From Castellaniella defragrans_A (GTDB lineage Bacteria > Pseudomonadota > Gammaproteobacteria > Burkholderiales > Burkholderiaceae_B): 30,469 nt of DNA. Positions within the stretch are counted from its first letter, which is position 1; every line of letters starts with the position of its first letter. The notes beneath the pieces are model-generated. The model was not told the origin of the DNA. It worked only from the letters and a program-made list of their open reading frames with translations, and made no database searches. Shown here in pieces: positions 1 to 7,517 of the stretch. The DNA lies in the NCBI RefSeq assembly GCF_040394755.1, contig NZ_JBEBRQ010000035.1; one strand, written 5' to 3'. Both the position numbers and the translations under genes were made by a program.

Positions 1-54
1 AATACCGGCCTGTCACGCCGGGGGTCGCGGGTTCGAGCCCCGTCCGCTCCGCCA
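1..54 (+). tRNA. tRNA-Asp(GTC), 3' part only
   Basis: The first 54 bases are the anticodon arm, variable loop, T arm, acceptor 3' strand and encoded CCA of a tRNA. The anticodon GTC lies at 12-14 in a CTGTCAC loop. The T arm contains GGTTCGAGCC and the gene ends GCTCCGCCA. From memory this matches bacterial tRNA-Asp closely. The 5' half (acceptor 5' strand and D arm) is outside the window, so the gene is cut by the window edge and not necessarily damaged. No duplicate of the tRNA 3' end was noticed elsewhere in the window, so there is no sign of an attachment site pair here. Confidence 0.93.
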
Positions 55-63
55 GCAAATCAG

Positions 64-96
64 AGGCCCTGTCAATTCGTTGAATTGACAGGGCCT
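64..96 (+). terminator. Hairpin after tRNA-Asp, probable terminator
   Basis: A perfect 15-bp inverted repeat (arms 64-78 and 82-96, 3-nt loop GTT) starts 9 bases after the tRNA CCA. The arm reads AGGCCCTGTCAATTC. It is followed by TGTCATT, which has only a weak T-run. Position directly after a tRNA and stem strength support a transcription terminator; the poor T-tract lowers certainty. Confidence 0.65.
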
Positions 97-545
97 TGTC
101 ATTGCTGATTCACCGGATGGCAATCTCTTGTTTCTGATAGTTATGAATATAGCGAAAGGTTCAATCGGAACAACGCAAAATTCCATAAATTGTATCAGCC
201 GTTTCCGTCTTGATTTCGCTGTCGATTCTTTTCGGATAGTTACCGGATCAGAGAAGCAGCAAATCCGCCCGTTATTTTCCCGCTGGCCATTACATGAAGG
301 TTGAAAGACTTGCTTTCATTCTCCCCCTGTGTGTGTTCGCCGCGTGAGTTACCGTAGGTATACCCGTTTTCAAGCAGATTATTCTGATTGATGCTCGAGG
401 GCTCGGGGTGGTGTTTCATTTGCGGATCGGGTTGATTGGTCCGGTTGAAAGCCGCCGATGCGCGTCCAGTCATGCAGCGGGTGCTGTTGCCGCGGGCCGC
501 TGATCATCGAATCGCGCATCGCTGCCTGCGGCCCTAGAGGTGCAA
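97..545. other. Intergenic region without a recognisable gene
   Basis: This stretch of about 450 bases between the tRNA hairpin and the hydrolase start is less GC-rich in its first half than the coding DNA around it. I found no RNA gene, repeat or convincing promoter. A 77-codon minus-strand frame (240-473) has no ribosome binding site and an unremarkable composition, so I did not call it. The promoter for the downstream hydrolase presumably lies here but I cannot place it. Confidence 0.5.
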
Positions 546-1997
546 ATGACAAGAATATTGAAAAAGACTTTGAAGATCCTGGGGTTGATACTGGCCGTCG
601 TGGCAGTCACCCTGTTGGGCATGCGGATTTACACCGTTCAGCAGAGCCCCCCGCTTGCAGTCTGGCATACCTATGTGCCTGATGAATTGCATGCGAACCA
701 GATCGATAAAATTTCGTGGCAGGAATATATCGCGCATGAAAACAAGCTGTTCGAGCAGGTGCGCCGGCATGTCGATCTGAAAATCGAGCCGGACCAGAAG
801 GTCGAGAGCAACCGTTATTTTGAAGGCTCCGAGGTCAATCCCGAACATTTTGCACATGACTGGAACCGATCCTATACCCTGATGCCGGCCGGCGAGCCGG
901 TCGGCGCCGTCGTCATGCTGCACGGTTTGACGGATTCCCCGTATAGCCTGAGGCACATCGCCCGTCATTATCAATCCCTGGGCTATGTCGTGATCGCGAT
1001 CCGCTTGCCGGGGCATGGCACGGTGCCGGCCTCATTGACGGATATCGGCTGGAAGGACTGGATGGCCGCGACGCGGCTGGCGGTCCGCGAGGCGCGCCGC
1101 AGGGTTCCGGCCCCCAAGCCATTGCATATCGTGGGGTTCTCGAATGGCGGCGCGCTGGCGCTGATGTATGCCATGCAGGCGCTCGATGATCCCAAGCTGG
1201 CCGCGCCGGACCGTCTGGTCCTCATATCGCCCATGGTCGGGATCACACGCTTTGCGCGCTTCGCCGGCCTGGCCGGCCTGCCGGCGATTCTGCCCGCTTT
1301 TGCGAAAGCCGCCTGGCTCAGCATCGTCCCGGAATTCAATCCGTTCAAGTACAACTCTTTCCCGATCAAGGCGGCCCGCGAGTCCTACAACCTGACGATG
1401 GCGTTGCAGGACGAGCTGCAGGCGCGGCAGCGCAATGGCACACTGGGCAAGCTGCCGCCCATCATCACCTTTCATTCCGTGCTGGATTTCACGGTCAGCA
1501 CCCGGGCGCTGATCAATGCGCTCTATGCGCGGCTCCCGGAAAACGGCAGCGAACTGATCCTGTTCGATCTCAATCGGGCCACCAAGTTGGGACCGCTCTT
1601 TCGCCGTGGCGCCGAGTGGGCGCTGGCGGGGACTTTGCCGGGGACGCGGCGCAATTACCGCCTGACGATCATCACCAATGCGAGTTCTTCATCCACCGAG
1701 ATGATCGAACGGGTCACGGAAGCCGGGTCCGCCGAGGTCGTCGAGCGGCCCATCGGCATGAGCTATCCCCGCGATATCTATTCCTTGTCCCATGTGGCGT
1801 TGCCGTTTCCCCCGAATGATCCGTTATACGGGCGGCATCCGGACAACATCGAAGACTACGGCATCAATCTGGGGGCGATGTCGATCCGTGGGGAGGTGGG
1901 CGCATTCGTGATCGGGATGGACTCGCTGGCGCGGCTGACCTCCAACCCGTTCTATGCCTACATGTTGAAACGTATCGATGAGGTCATTCCCAGATGA
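546..1997 (+). CDS. Membrane-anchored alpha/beta hydrolase (serine hydrolase)
   Basis: A 483-residue protein with one N-terminal membrane segment (about residues 8-28) and an alpha/beta hydrolase fold. The nucleophile elbow GFSNG places the catalytic serine at residue 199 (codon 1140-1142). An oxyanion-type MLHGLTDSP motif lies near residue 125. FHSVLDFTVS could supply the acidic residue and YSLSHVALP the histidine of the triad. It probably acts at the periplasmic face of the inner membrane on an ester or lipid-like substrate, but the sequence does not reveal the substrate. I chose ATG 546 over GTG 540 because AGAGG (536-540) lies 5 bases upstream of the ATG. The gene stands alone: the next gene begins 215 bases later. 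A lipase/lysophospholipase-like role is possible. Confidence 0.82.
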   Translation: MTRILKKTLKILGLILAVVAVTLLGMRIYTVQQSPPLAVWHTYVPDELHANQIDKISWQEYIAHENKLFEQVRRHVDLKIEPDQKVESNRYFEGSEVNPEHFAHDWNRSYTLMPAGEPVGAVVMLHGLTDSPYSLRHIARHYQSLGYVVIAIRLPGHGTVPASLTDIGWKDWMAATRLAVREARRRVPAPKPLHIVGFSNGGALALMYAMQALDDPKLAAPDRLVLISPMVGITRFARFAGLAGLPAILPAFAKAAWLSIVPEFNPFKYNSFPIKAARESYNLTMALQDELQARQRNGTLGKLPPIITFHSVLDFTVSTRALINALYARLPENGSELILFDLNRATKLGPLFRRGAEWALAGTLPGTRRNYRLTIITNASSSSTEMIERVTEAGSAEVVERPIGMSYPRDIYSLSHVALPFPPNDPLYGRHPDNIEDYGINLGAMSIRGEVGAFVIGMDSLARLTSNPFYAYMLKRIDEVIPR

Positions 1998-2212
1998 GAC
2001 AGGCTCGGGAACCGCGAAATGAGCCCGGTGCTGCATGCCGGCGCCGGGCCGCAGCGGTCTTTGCGCGCGATTCCTTCTCGCCCGAGGTGGTGATGTTCGT
2101 TCCGTCGTAGGGGTGTCTTGCCCGGTTGCCTGAGCAGCATCTGCGACGCCGCGGCTCTGGACACATGTCAGGTGTGTTCATCCTTGTATTTATCCTTCCA
2201 GTGAGGTGAATA

Positions 2213-3640
2213 ATGGAAAGCAGCGCAGACAAGAAACTGGGCCTCATTGCCCTGACGGGTATGGTGGTGGGGTCGATGATCGGCGCGGGCATCTTTTCGT
2301 TGCCGCGTACTTTCGGGGGGGCGACCGGCGTTATCGGCGCCCTCATTGCCTGGACTATTGCCGGGGGCGGGATGTACACCCTGGCGCGAGTGTTCCAGAG
2401 TCTGGCCGAGCGCAAACCCGACCTCGACGCCGGTGTGTTCGCCTATGCCAAGGCAGGGTTTGGCGACTACACGGGCTTTCTTTCCGCATTCGGGTATTGG
2501 GTCGGCAGCTGTATCGGCAATGTGTCCTATTGGGTGCTGATCAAATCCACGCTGGGCGCTTTCTTTCCCGTATTCGGCGACGGCAATACCGTCATCGCCA
2601 TCGTGGTGGCGTCGATCGGCATCTGGCTGTTTCACTTCATGATCCTGCGGGGTGTGCAGCAGGCGGCTTTCATCAATGTCGTGGTCACCATTGCCAAGGT
2701 GGTGCCTATCCTGGCGTTCGTCATCCTCCTGGCGCTGGCGTTCAAGTTCAACCTGTTTCACGCGAACCTGTGGGGCCAGCAGGAGGGCGGCGGCGTCAGC
2801 CTGTTCGAGCAGGTGCGCCGGACCATGCTGGTCACCGTGTTTGTCTTTATCGGGATTGAAGGCGCCAGCGTCTATTCGCGTTATGCAACCAAGCGCTCGC
2901 ACGTGGGAATCGCGACTCTGGTGGGTTTCGTCGCCGTGCTGTTCCTGATGGTGCTGGTGACGCTGCTGCCGTATGCGGTGCTCGAGCAGGGCTATATCGC
3001 CGATCTGCGCCAGCCCTCCATGGCGGGCGTGCTTGCCGCGGTGGTGGGTCCCTGGGGGGCGGTGTTCGTCAGCGTGGGTCTGCTGATTTCCGTGCTGGGC
3101 GCATATCTGGCCTGGTCGCTGATCTGTGCGGAAGTCCTGTTCGCGGCCTCGAAAAACGAGGACATGCCGCGCATGTTCAGCCGCGAGAACAAGAACGGCG
3201 TTCCCGCGACCGCGCTGTGGCTGACGAACATCATTGTGCAGATATTGGTCATCAGCACGTATTGGTCCAATGACGCCTTTGCCCTGATGCTCAATCTGAC
3301 GAGCGCCATGTCCCTGATCCCGTATTTCCTGGTCGCCGCCTTCGGCTTCCAGCTGGCCCAGCGGGGCGAAACATACGAGGACGGCGTTGGCCGCAATCGC
3401 GATCTGATCATCACGGGGATCGCGGCGATTTATACGGCTTTCATGATTTATTCCGGGGGGCTCAAGTTCGTGCTGCTGGCGGCGCTTTTGTATGCCCCCG
3501 GATCGGTGCTGTATTACTGGGCCCGGCGCGAACAAGGGCGGCGGCTGTTCACCGGATTGGAGCTCGCAATATTCATCATTACCTGGGTTGGCTGTATAGC
3601 GGCCATTATTGGTCTGGTCCGCGGCTGGCTCACAATCTAA
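2213..3640 (+). CDS. arcD: ArcD-type arginine/ornithine antiporter (APC family), copy 1
   Basis: A 475-residue amino acid transporter with about 12-13 hydrophobic segments. It begins with the APC-family signature MVVGSMIGAGIFSLP in the first membrane segment (near residues 16-30). IGIEGASVYSRYA in the middle and IPYFLVAAFG near the C-terminus are typical of the basic-amino-acid/ArcD branch. The family exchanges arginine for ornithine (or a related product) in the arginine deiminase pathway. A GAGGTG ribosome binding site lies just before ATG 2213. The stop is followed after 10 bases by arcA, so the two are very likely co-transcribed. A close paralogue lies on the other side of arcA at 4998-6446. 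With no arcB in the window, the exchanged product could be ornithine or citrulline. The transporter family assignment is firm; the exact substrate pair is inferred. Confidence 0.9.
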   Translation: MESSADKKLGLIALTGMVVGSMIGAGIFSLPRTFGGATGVIGALIAWTIAGGGMYTLARVFQSLAERKPDLDAGVFAYAKAGFGDYTGFLSAFGYWVGSCIGNVSYWVLIKSTLGAFFPVFGDGNTVIAIVVASIGIWLFHFMILRGVQQAAFINVVVTIAKVVPILAFVILLALAFKFNLFHANLWGQQEGGGVSLFEQVRRTMLVTVFVFIGIEGASVYSRYATKRSHVGIATLVGFVAVLFLMVLVTLLPYAVLEQGYIADLRQPSMAGVLAAVVGPWGAVFVSVGLLISVLGAYLAWSLICAEVLFAASKNEDMPRMFSRENKNGVPATALWLTNIIVQILVISTYWSNDAFALMLNLTSAMSLIPYFLVAAFGFQLAQRGETYEDGVGRNRDLIITGIAAIYTAFMIYSGGLKFVLLAALLYAPGSVLYYWARREQGRRLFTGLELAIFIITWVGCIAAIIGLVRGWLTI

Positions 3641-3650
3641 GGAGATCATC

Positions 3651-4895
3651 ATGGCCGAGACTGCAAAATTTGGTGTTCATTCAGAGGTCGGGCAATTGCG
3701 AACCGTCATGGTCTGTGCGCCCGGGCGCGCCCATGAACGCCTGACGCCGTCCAACTGCGACGCATTGCTGTTCGACGATGTGATGTGGGTCGACAATGCC
3801 AAGAGAGATCATTTCGATTTCATGACCAAGATGCGGGACCGGGGCGTCGAGGTGCTGGAGATGCACAATCTGCTGGCCGAGACGGTCAGCGTTCCCGAGG
3901 CCAGAAAATGGATTCTCGACAATCAGGTCGTGGCCGATCAGGTCGGCCTGGAGCTGGTCGATGAAATCCGCGGCTATCTGGATGGGCTGCCGGCGCGCAA
4001 GCTGGCGGAAACGCTCATCGGCGGCCTGTCGACTGACGAGTTTCCCGAATCGGTGGGCGGCGATCAGTTGGCGCTGATCAAGGAGGCGGCGGGCGTCACC
4101 GAGTATTTGCTGCCGCCGCTGCCCAACATGCTGTATACGCGCGACACCACCTGTTGGATTTACGGCGGCGTGACGTTGAACGCGCTGTACTGGCCGGCGC
4201 GTCACGAGGAAACGATCCTGACCTCCGCGATCTACAGATTTCATCCTATGTTTGCCGGCAAGGTCAGTGTCTGGTGGGGCGATCCGACCGTCGATCATGG
4301 GCTGGCGACCCTCGAAGGGGGCGACGTCATGCCGATCGGCAATCGTACCGTGCTCATCGGGATGGGCGAACGCAGTTCCCGCCAGGCCATCGGCCAGCTT
4401 GCGGCGTCGCTGTTCGAGCGCAATGTGGCGGATCGGGTCATCGTGGCCGCCATGCCGAAACTGCGCGCCGCCATGCACCTGGATACTGTCCTGACATTCG
4501 CCGATCATGATTGCGTGCTCGTCTATCCGGACATCGTCAATCATATCCAGGCATTCTCGTACCGCCCGGGCAACAAGCCGGGCAAGCTGGAACTGCACAG
4601 GGACGAAGGCCCCCTCACCGAGGTCATCGGCAAGGCGCTGGGCGTCTCGAAAATGCGTGTCGTGGAAACCGGAGGGAATGCCTATATGCGCGAGCGCACG
4701 CAATGGGACAGCGGCGCCAATCTGGTGTGCATTTCCCCCGGCGTGGTGCTGGCATACGACCGCAATGTCTACACCAACACCTTGCTGCGCAAGGCAGGCA
4801 TCGAAGTGGTGACCTTCGTCGGGGCGGAGCTCGGCAGAGGGCGGGGCGGCGGCCATTGCATGACGTGTCCGATTGCGCGTGATGCCTATGTGTAG
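3651..4895 (+). CDS. arcA: Arginine deiminase
   Basis: This 414-residue cytoplasmic enzyme hydrolyses L-arginine to citrulline and ammonia. The catalytic set is visible: D165 (in LYTRDTT), E222 (in LEGGDVMPIGNRT), H276 (in MHLDTVLTFADHD) and the nucleophile C403 (in RGRGGGHCMTCPIARD). Spacing matches the Pseudomonas aeruginosa enzyme (D166, E224, H278, C406, from memory). Length is normal for the family. ATG 3651 follows GGAGATCATC, a good ribosome binding site at 3641-3645. The gene lies 10 bases after the first arcD and about 100 bases before the second. The usual partners arcB (ornithine carbamoyltransferase) and arcC (carbamate kinase) are not in the window. No FNR/ANR-type TTGAT-N4-ATCAA box was seen upstream of the cluster. 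Confidence 0.96.
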   Translation: MAETAKFGVHSEVGQLRTVMVCAPGRAHERLTPSNCDALLFDDVMWVDNAKRDHFDFMTKMRDRGVEVLEMHNLLAETVSVPEARKWILDNQVVADQVGLELVDEIRGYLDGLPARKLAETLIGGLSTDEFPESVGGDQLALIKEAAGVTEYLLPPLPNMLYTRDTTCWIYGGVTLNALYWPARHEETILTSAIYRFHPMFAGKVSVWWGDPTVDHGLATLEGGDVMPIGNRTVLIGMGERSSRQAIGQLAASLFERNVADRVIVAAMPKLRAAMHLDTVLTFADHDCVLVYPDIVNHIQAFSYRPGNKPGKLELHRDEGPLTEVIGKALGVSKMRVVETGGNAYMRERTQWDSGANLVCISPGVVLAYDRNVYTNTLLRKAGIEVVTFVGAELGRGRGGGHCMTCPIARDAYV

Positions 4896-4997
4896 CCGGC
4901 CACGGATCGCCAGCGTGTTGGGCGGGCATGTCCCGGGAATGCCGGGGGCTGTCTGATAGAGGGTCCATAGGCACTGCCTTTTGCCGTGGAGGCGACT

Positions 4998-6446
4998 TTG
5001 AGCACGCAAACAACCCGGCTTTCCCGGACGGCGCTGGCGGCCATGGTGGTCGGCTCGATGGTCGGCGCGGGGATATTTTCCCTGCCCAGCGTATTCTCGC
5101 GCTCCACCGGGCCGCAGGGCGGGCTGATCGCCTGGGCCATCGCCGGCACTGGGATGCTGACGCTGGCGCTGGTATTCCAGTTTCTCGCGCAGCGGCGCCC
5201 CGATCTGGATTCGGGCATATTCGCCTATGCGCAGGCGGGGTTCGGCTGCTATGTCGGCTTCCTGGCCGCATTGGGCTATTGGACCGCGGCGTGCCTGGGC
5301 AACGTCAGCTATTTCGTGGTGTTCAAGGCGACATTGGGCGCCGTGTTTCCGTTCTTCGGCGAGGGCGACACCGTGCCGGCGGTGCTGGTGTCGTCGGTCC
5401 TGCTGTGGGTCACGCATTTCGGCATCCTGCGCGGTATCAAGCAGGCGGCCGGGATGAACACGGTGGTGACGATCGCCAAGATCGTGCCGATCCTGATTTT
5501 CATCCTCTGCGTCGCGTTCGCCCTGGACATGGATGTCCTCAGGGAGAACATCCGCGAGGGCGCGAGCGCGGAACAGGGCAGTCTGTTCGAGCAGGTCAGG
5601 GGCACGATGCTGATCACGGTTTTTGTGTTTCTGGGGGTCGAGGGGGCGAGCGTCTATTCGCGCTATGCCAAGCGCCGGGAGGATGTGGCGTTCGCCACGG
5701 TCATGGGATTCCTGCTTGTCCTGGCGCTTCTGGTTGCGGTCACGCTGTTGTCCTACGGCATTCTGCCGCGCGCAGCGCTTGCCGAGTTACGCAATCCCTC
5801 GATGGCCGGCGTGCTGCGGGCAGCGGTGGGGCCCTGGGGGGCGGTGCTGGTCAGTGTGGGGTTGATGGTGTCGGTCGCCGGCGCCTATCTGTCGTGGGTC
5901 TTGCTGGCCGCGGAGGTGCTGCATGCAGCGGCCGGCGCCGGGACCATGCCCGCATTCCTCGGCCGCCAGAACAGGCATGGTGTTCCCCATCGGGCGTTGT
6001 GGCTCAGCAATGGCGTCGTCCAGCTGTTCTTGCTGGGCACGCTGTTCACGCAGGATACGTTCGTTTTCATCAAGAGCCTCGCCAGTTCCATGAGCCTGGT
6101 GCCGTACTTTTTCGTGGCGGGCTTTGGCTTGTTGACGGCGACGCGGGGCGATACGTATTCCGGCAACAGCCGGCGCCGTTCGTTCGAGTGGTGCATTGCC
6201 GCTATCGCTACGGTCTATGCGATCGGCATGATCCTGGTGGGCGGTTTCCATTATTTTGTGCTGTCGTCACTGATCTATGCTCCGGGCACGGTGCTTTTCA
6301 TCATTGCGCGGCGGGAGCAGCGCAGTCCCGTTTTCATGGGATTCGAGTGGGTGATCCTGGGCGTTGTCGTTCTGGGGGCTGTGGCTGGGCTGTGGGGGTT
6401 GGTGTCCGGGAATATGGTGTTGGGGGGGATTGCTGTCGGGCATTGA
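4998..6446 (+). CDS. ArcD-type arginine antiporter (APC family), copy 2
   Basis: A 482-residue paralogue of the antiporter at 2213-3640. It shares the first-segment motif MVVGSMVGAGIFSLP, the central VEGASVYSRYAKR, the PSMAGVL-(R)AAVGPWGAV stretch and a LVPYFFVAGFG motif, over the whole length. This points to duplication of one ancestral gene. The start is probably TTG 4998: GGAGG at 4988-4992 sits 5 bases before it, whereas an upstream in-frame GTG at 4986 would overlap that site. The gene follows arcA by 102 bases and is probably in the same transcript. A second exchanger suggests a different counter-substrate (for example citrulline, alanine or ornithine), but the sequence does not show which. 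A GC-rich hairpin repeat begins 18 bases after its stop codon. Confidence 0.87.
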   Translation: MSTQTTRLSRTALAAMVVGSMVGAGIFSLPSVFSRSTGPQGGLIAWAIAGTGMLTLALVFQFLAQRRPDLDSGIFAYAQAGFGCYVGFLAALGYWTAACLGNVSYFVVFKATLGAVFPFFGEGDTVPAVLVSSVLLWVTHFGILRGIKQAAGMNTVVTIAKIVPILIFILCVAFALDMDVLRENIREGASAEQGSLFEQVRGTMLITVFVFLGVEGASVYSRYAKRREDVAFATVMGFLLVLALLVAVTLLSYGILPRAALAELRNPSMAGVLRAAVGPWGAVLVSVGLMVSVAGAYLSWVLLAAEVLHAAAGAGTMPAFLGRQNRHGVPHRALWLSNGVVQLFLLGTLFTQDTFVFIKSLASSMSLVPYFFVAGFGLLTATRGDTYSGNSRRRSFEWCIAAIATVYAIGMILVGGFHYFVLSSLIYAPGTVLFIIARREQRSPVFMGFEWVILGVVVLGAVAGLWGLVSGNMVLGGIAVGH

Positions 6447-6464
6447 GTGGGTTTTTTTGTGCGC

Positions 6465-6515
6465 GCTCGCGGCCGGAACCCCGGGGGGCGCCGCGCCCCC
6501 CTGGGCTCCGGCCGC
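6465..6515. repeat. GC-rich hairpin element, copy 1
   Basis: Immediately downstream of the second antiporter gene lies a nearly perfect hairpin. The outer arms are 6469-6478 and 6506-6515 (GCGGCCGGAA against CTCCGGCCGC, one mismatch). The inner arms are 6483-6490 and 6494-6501 (GGGGGGCG against CGCCCCCC). A T-run (6452-6458) precedes the hairpin and does not follow it, so a standard rho-independent terminator is not shown on either strand. The 12-base head GCTCGCGGCCGG recurs at 30382-30393, also just after a gene and a T-run. That pattern fits a dispersed REP-like intergenic element. Confidence 0.6.
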
Positions 6516-6659
6516 CTACGAAAGTGGGAGGGTGCTGGTTCTTTTGCGAGGGTTTGCCAAGCTCGGATTTCTGGAATCGGTGGTTGGTAAAGACTCTCAC
6601 GACAACCCCGCCCGGCCTGGGATGGTTTGGTGCGTTTGCCCTATGCGGTGGCGGGCATA

Positions 6660-6694
6660 TTGGCAATGCGACGGTCAAAGATATGGTATACCGT
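6660..6694 (+). promoter_or_regulatory. Possible promoter with palindromic operator upstream of the GST-like gene
   Basis: TTGGCA (6660-6665) and TATGGT (6682-6687) are separated by 16 bases and resemble -35 and -10 boxes. The -10 region overlaps the perfect 8-bp palindrome GGTATACC (6685-6692). ACGGT (6671-6675) and ACCGT (6690-6694) form a second inverted pair. Such GGTATACC sites are often bound by GntR-type regulators, but no such regulator is in the window. This is a weak prediction. Confidence 0.28.
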
Positions 6695-6831
6695 GCTCCA
6701 CGCTGTATGGCGCCGTGGGCGGATGTTGGTTTCGATCGTGTGGCGGAGCGTTGCGCCCGGATCAGCGCCTCATCGAGGCGCCCGGTGTATTCACGCGTTG
6801 CGCGTGCCCCTTTTGCAAAGACGTCTTTCCC

Positions 6832-7503
6832 ATGATCACTCTGTACCACTGCATGAGCGCGCGATCGTTCCGTCCGTTATGGATGTTGGAGGAGCTCTCG
6901 CTGGATTACCAGTTGGTGATGCTGCCCTTTCCGCCAAGGATCGCCGCGCGCTCGTATCTGGACGTCAACCCGTTGGGCACGATCCCTTTGCTCGTCGATG
7001 GCTCGACGCGCATGACGGAATCCGCGGCAATCTGCGAATATCTCTGCGCGCGCAATGCGCCAACGCCATTGCAGGTGCTGCCGTCCGAGCAGGATTTCGG
7101 CGCCTACCTCAACGATCTGCACTTTGGCGAGGCGACGCTCACGTTCCCGCAGACGCTCATCCTGCGCTATTCGTACTTTGAACCGGAGGCGCGCAGGCTG
7201 CCGGGCGTCGCGGACGACTACACCAAGTGGTTCCTGGCCCGGTTGCGTTCGCTCGACGCGCGGCTGGCCGCGCAGGAGTACCTGTGCGCCGGGCGCTTCA
7301 CGGCGGCTGATGTGTCGGTGGGCTATGCGCTGATGCTTGCGCAGCATCTCGGGCTTGCCGACCGGTTCTCGCCCGCGGTGTCGGCGTATTGGGGGAGGCT
7401 GCAGCAGCGTGAGGCCTATCGGCGGGCCTTGCGTGCGCAGGAAGCCGCAGCAAAGGCGCAGGGTATATCGACAACGCCTGCGCCCAACATGCCTTCAAAC
7501 TGA
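6832..7503 (+). CDS. Glutathione S-transferase-like protein
   Basis: This 223-residue cytoplasmic protein has the two-domain GST layout. The thioredoxin-like N-terminus (about residues 1-75) begins MITLYHCMSARSFRPLWMLE. It contains the glutathione-binding region VNPLGTIPLL (cis-proline P52) followed by MTESAAICEYL (E63, S64). The all-helical C-terminal domain (about 90-205) contains FTAADVSVGYAL, a typical N-capping/hydrophobic staple region. S9 or S12 is the likely catalytic residue. I placed the start at ATG 6832 because the fold begins there, although the frame is open further upstream and the ribosome binding site is weak. The gene faces the acyl-CoA synthetase, with 14 bases between stop codons. 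The substrate is unknown. Confidence 0.85.
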   Translation: MITLYHCMSARSFRPLWMLEELSLDYQLVMLPFPPRIAARSYLDVNPLGTIPLLVDGSTRMTESAAICEYLCARNAPTPLQVLPSEQDFGAYLNDLHFGEATLTFPQTLILRYSYFEPEARRLPGVADDYTKWFLARLRSLDARLAAQEYLCAGRFTAADVSVGYALMLAQHLGLADRFSPAVSAYWGRLQQREAYRRALRAQEAAAKAQGISTTPAPNMPSN

Positions 7504-7517
7504 AGATTCGCGTCGCG

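Larger units (their letters stand above)
6447..6831. other. Intergenic region between the second antiporter and the GST-like gene
   Basis: Apart from the hairpin repeat at 6465-6515, this 385-base stretch holds no gene I can support. A long plus-strand open frame runs through it into the GST gene, but the fold of that protein begins only at ATG 6832. A palindromic site with promoter-like boxes lies at 6660-6694. Confidence 0.5.

Noticed and set aside
240..473. Minus-strand 77-codon frame in the first intergenic region
   Set aside because: No ribosome binding site, no recognisable domain and no supporting context.
1..545. tRNA-Asp as an integration site for a genomic island
   Set aside because: No second copy of the tRNA 3' end, no integrase and no mobile genes were seen.
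2100..2212. Search for an FNR/ANR box before the arginine cluster
   Set aside because: No TTGAT-N4-ATCAA-like sequence was found, so anaerobic control of arcD-arcA cannot be supported from this window.
2168..3652. Minus-strand open frame of 494 codons opposite the first antiporter gene
   Set aside because: Same Gln/His/Arg/Asp-rich composition as other antisense frames, while the plus strand encodes a clear APC transporter.
3681..5417. Minus-strand open frame of 578 codons opposite arcA and the start of the second antiporter
   Set aside because: It spans two real plus-strand genes and the gap between them, and has antisense-type composition.
4928..6835. Plus-strand open frame of 635 codons in another frame over the second antiporter
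   Set aside because: Gly/Arg-rich low-complexity protein in the shadow of a clear transporter gene; high GC content explains the lack of stops.
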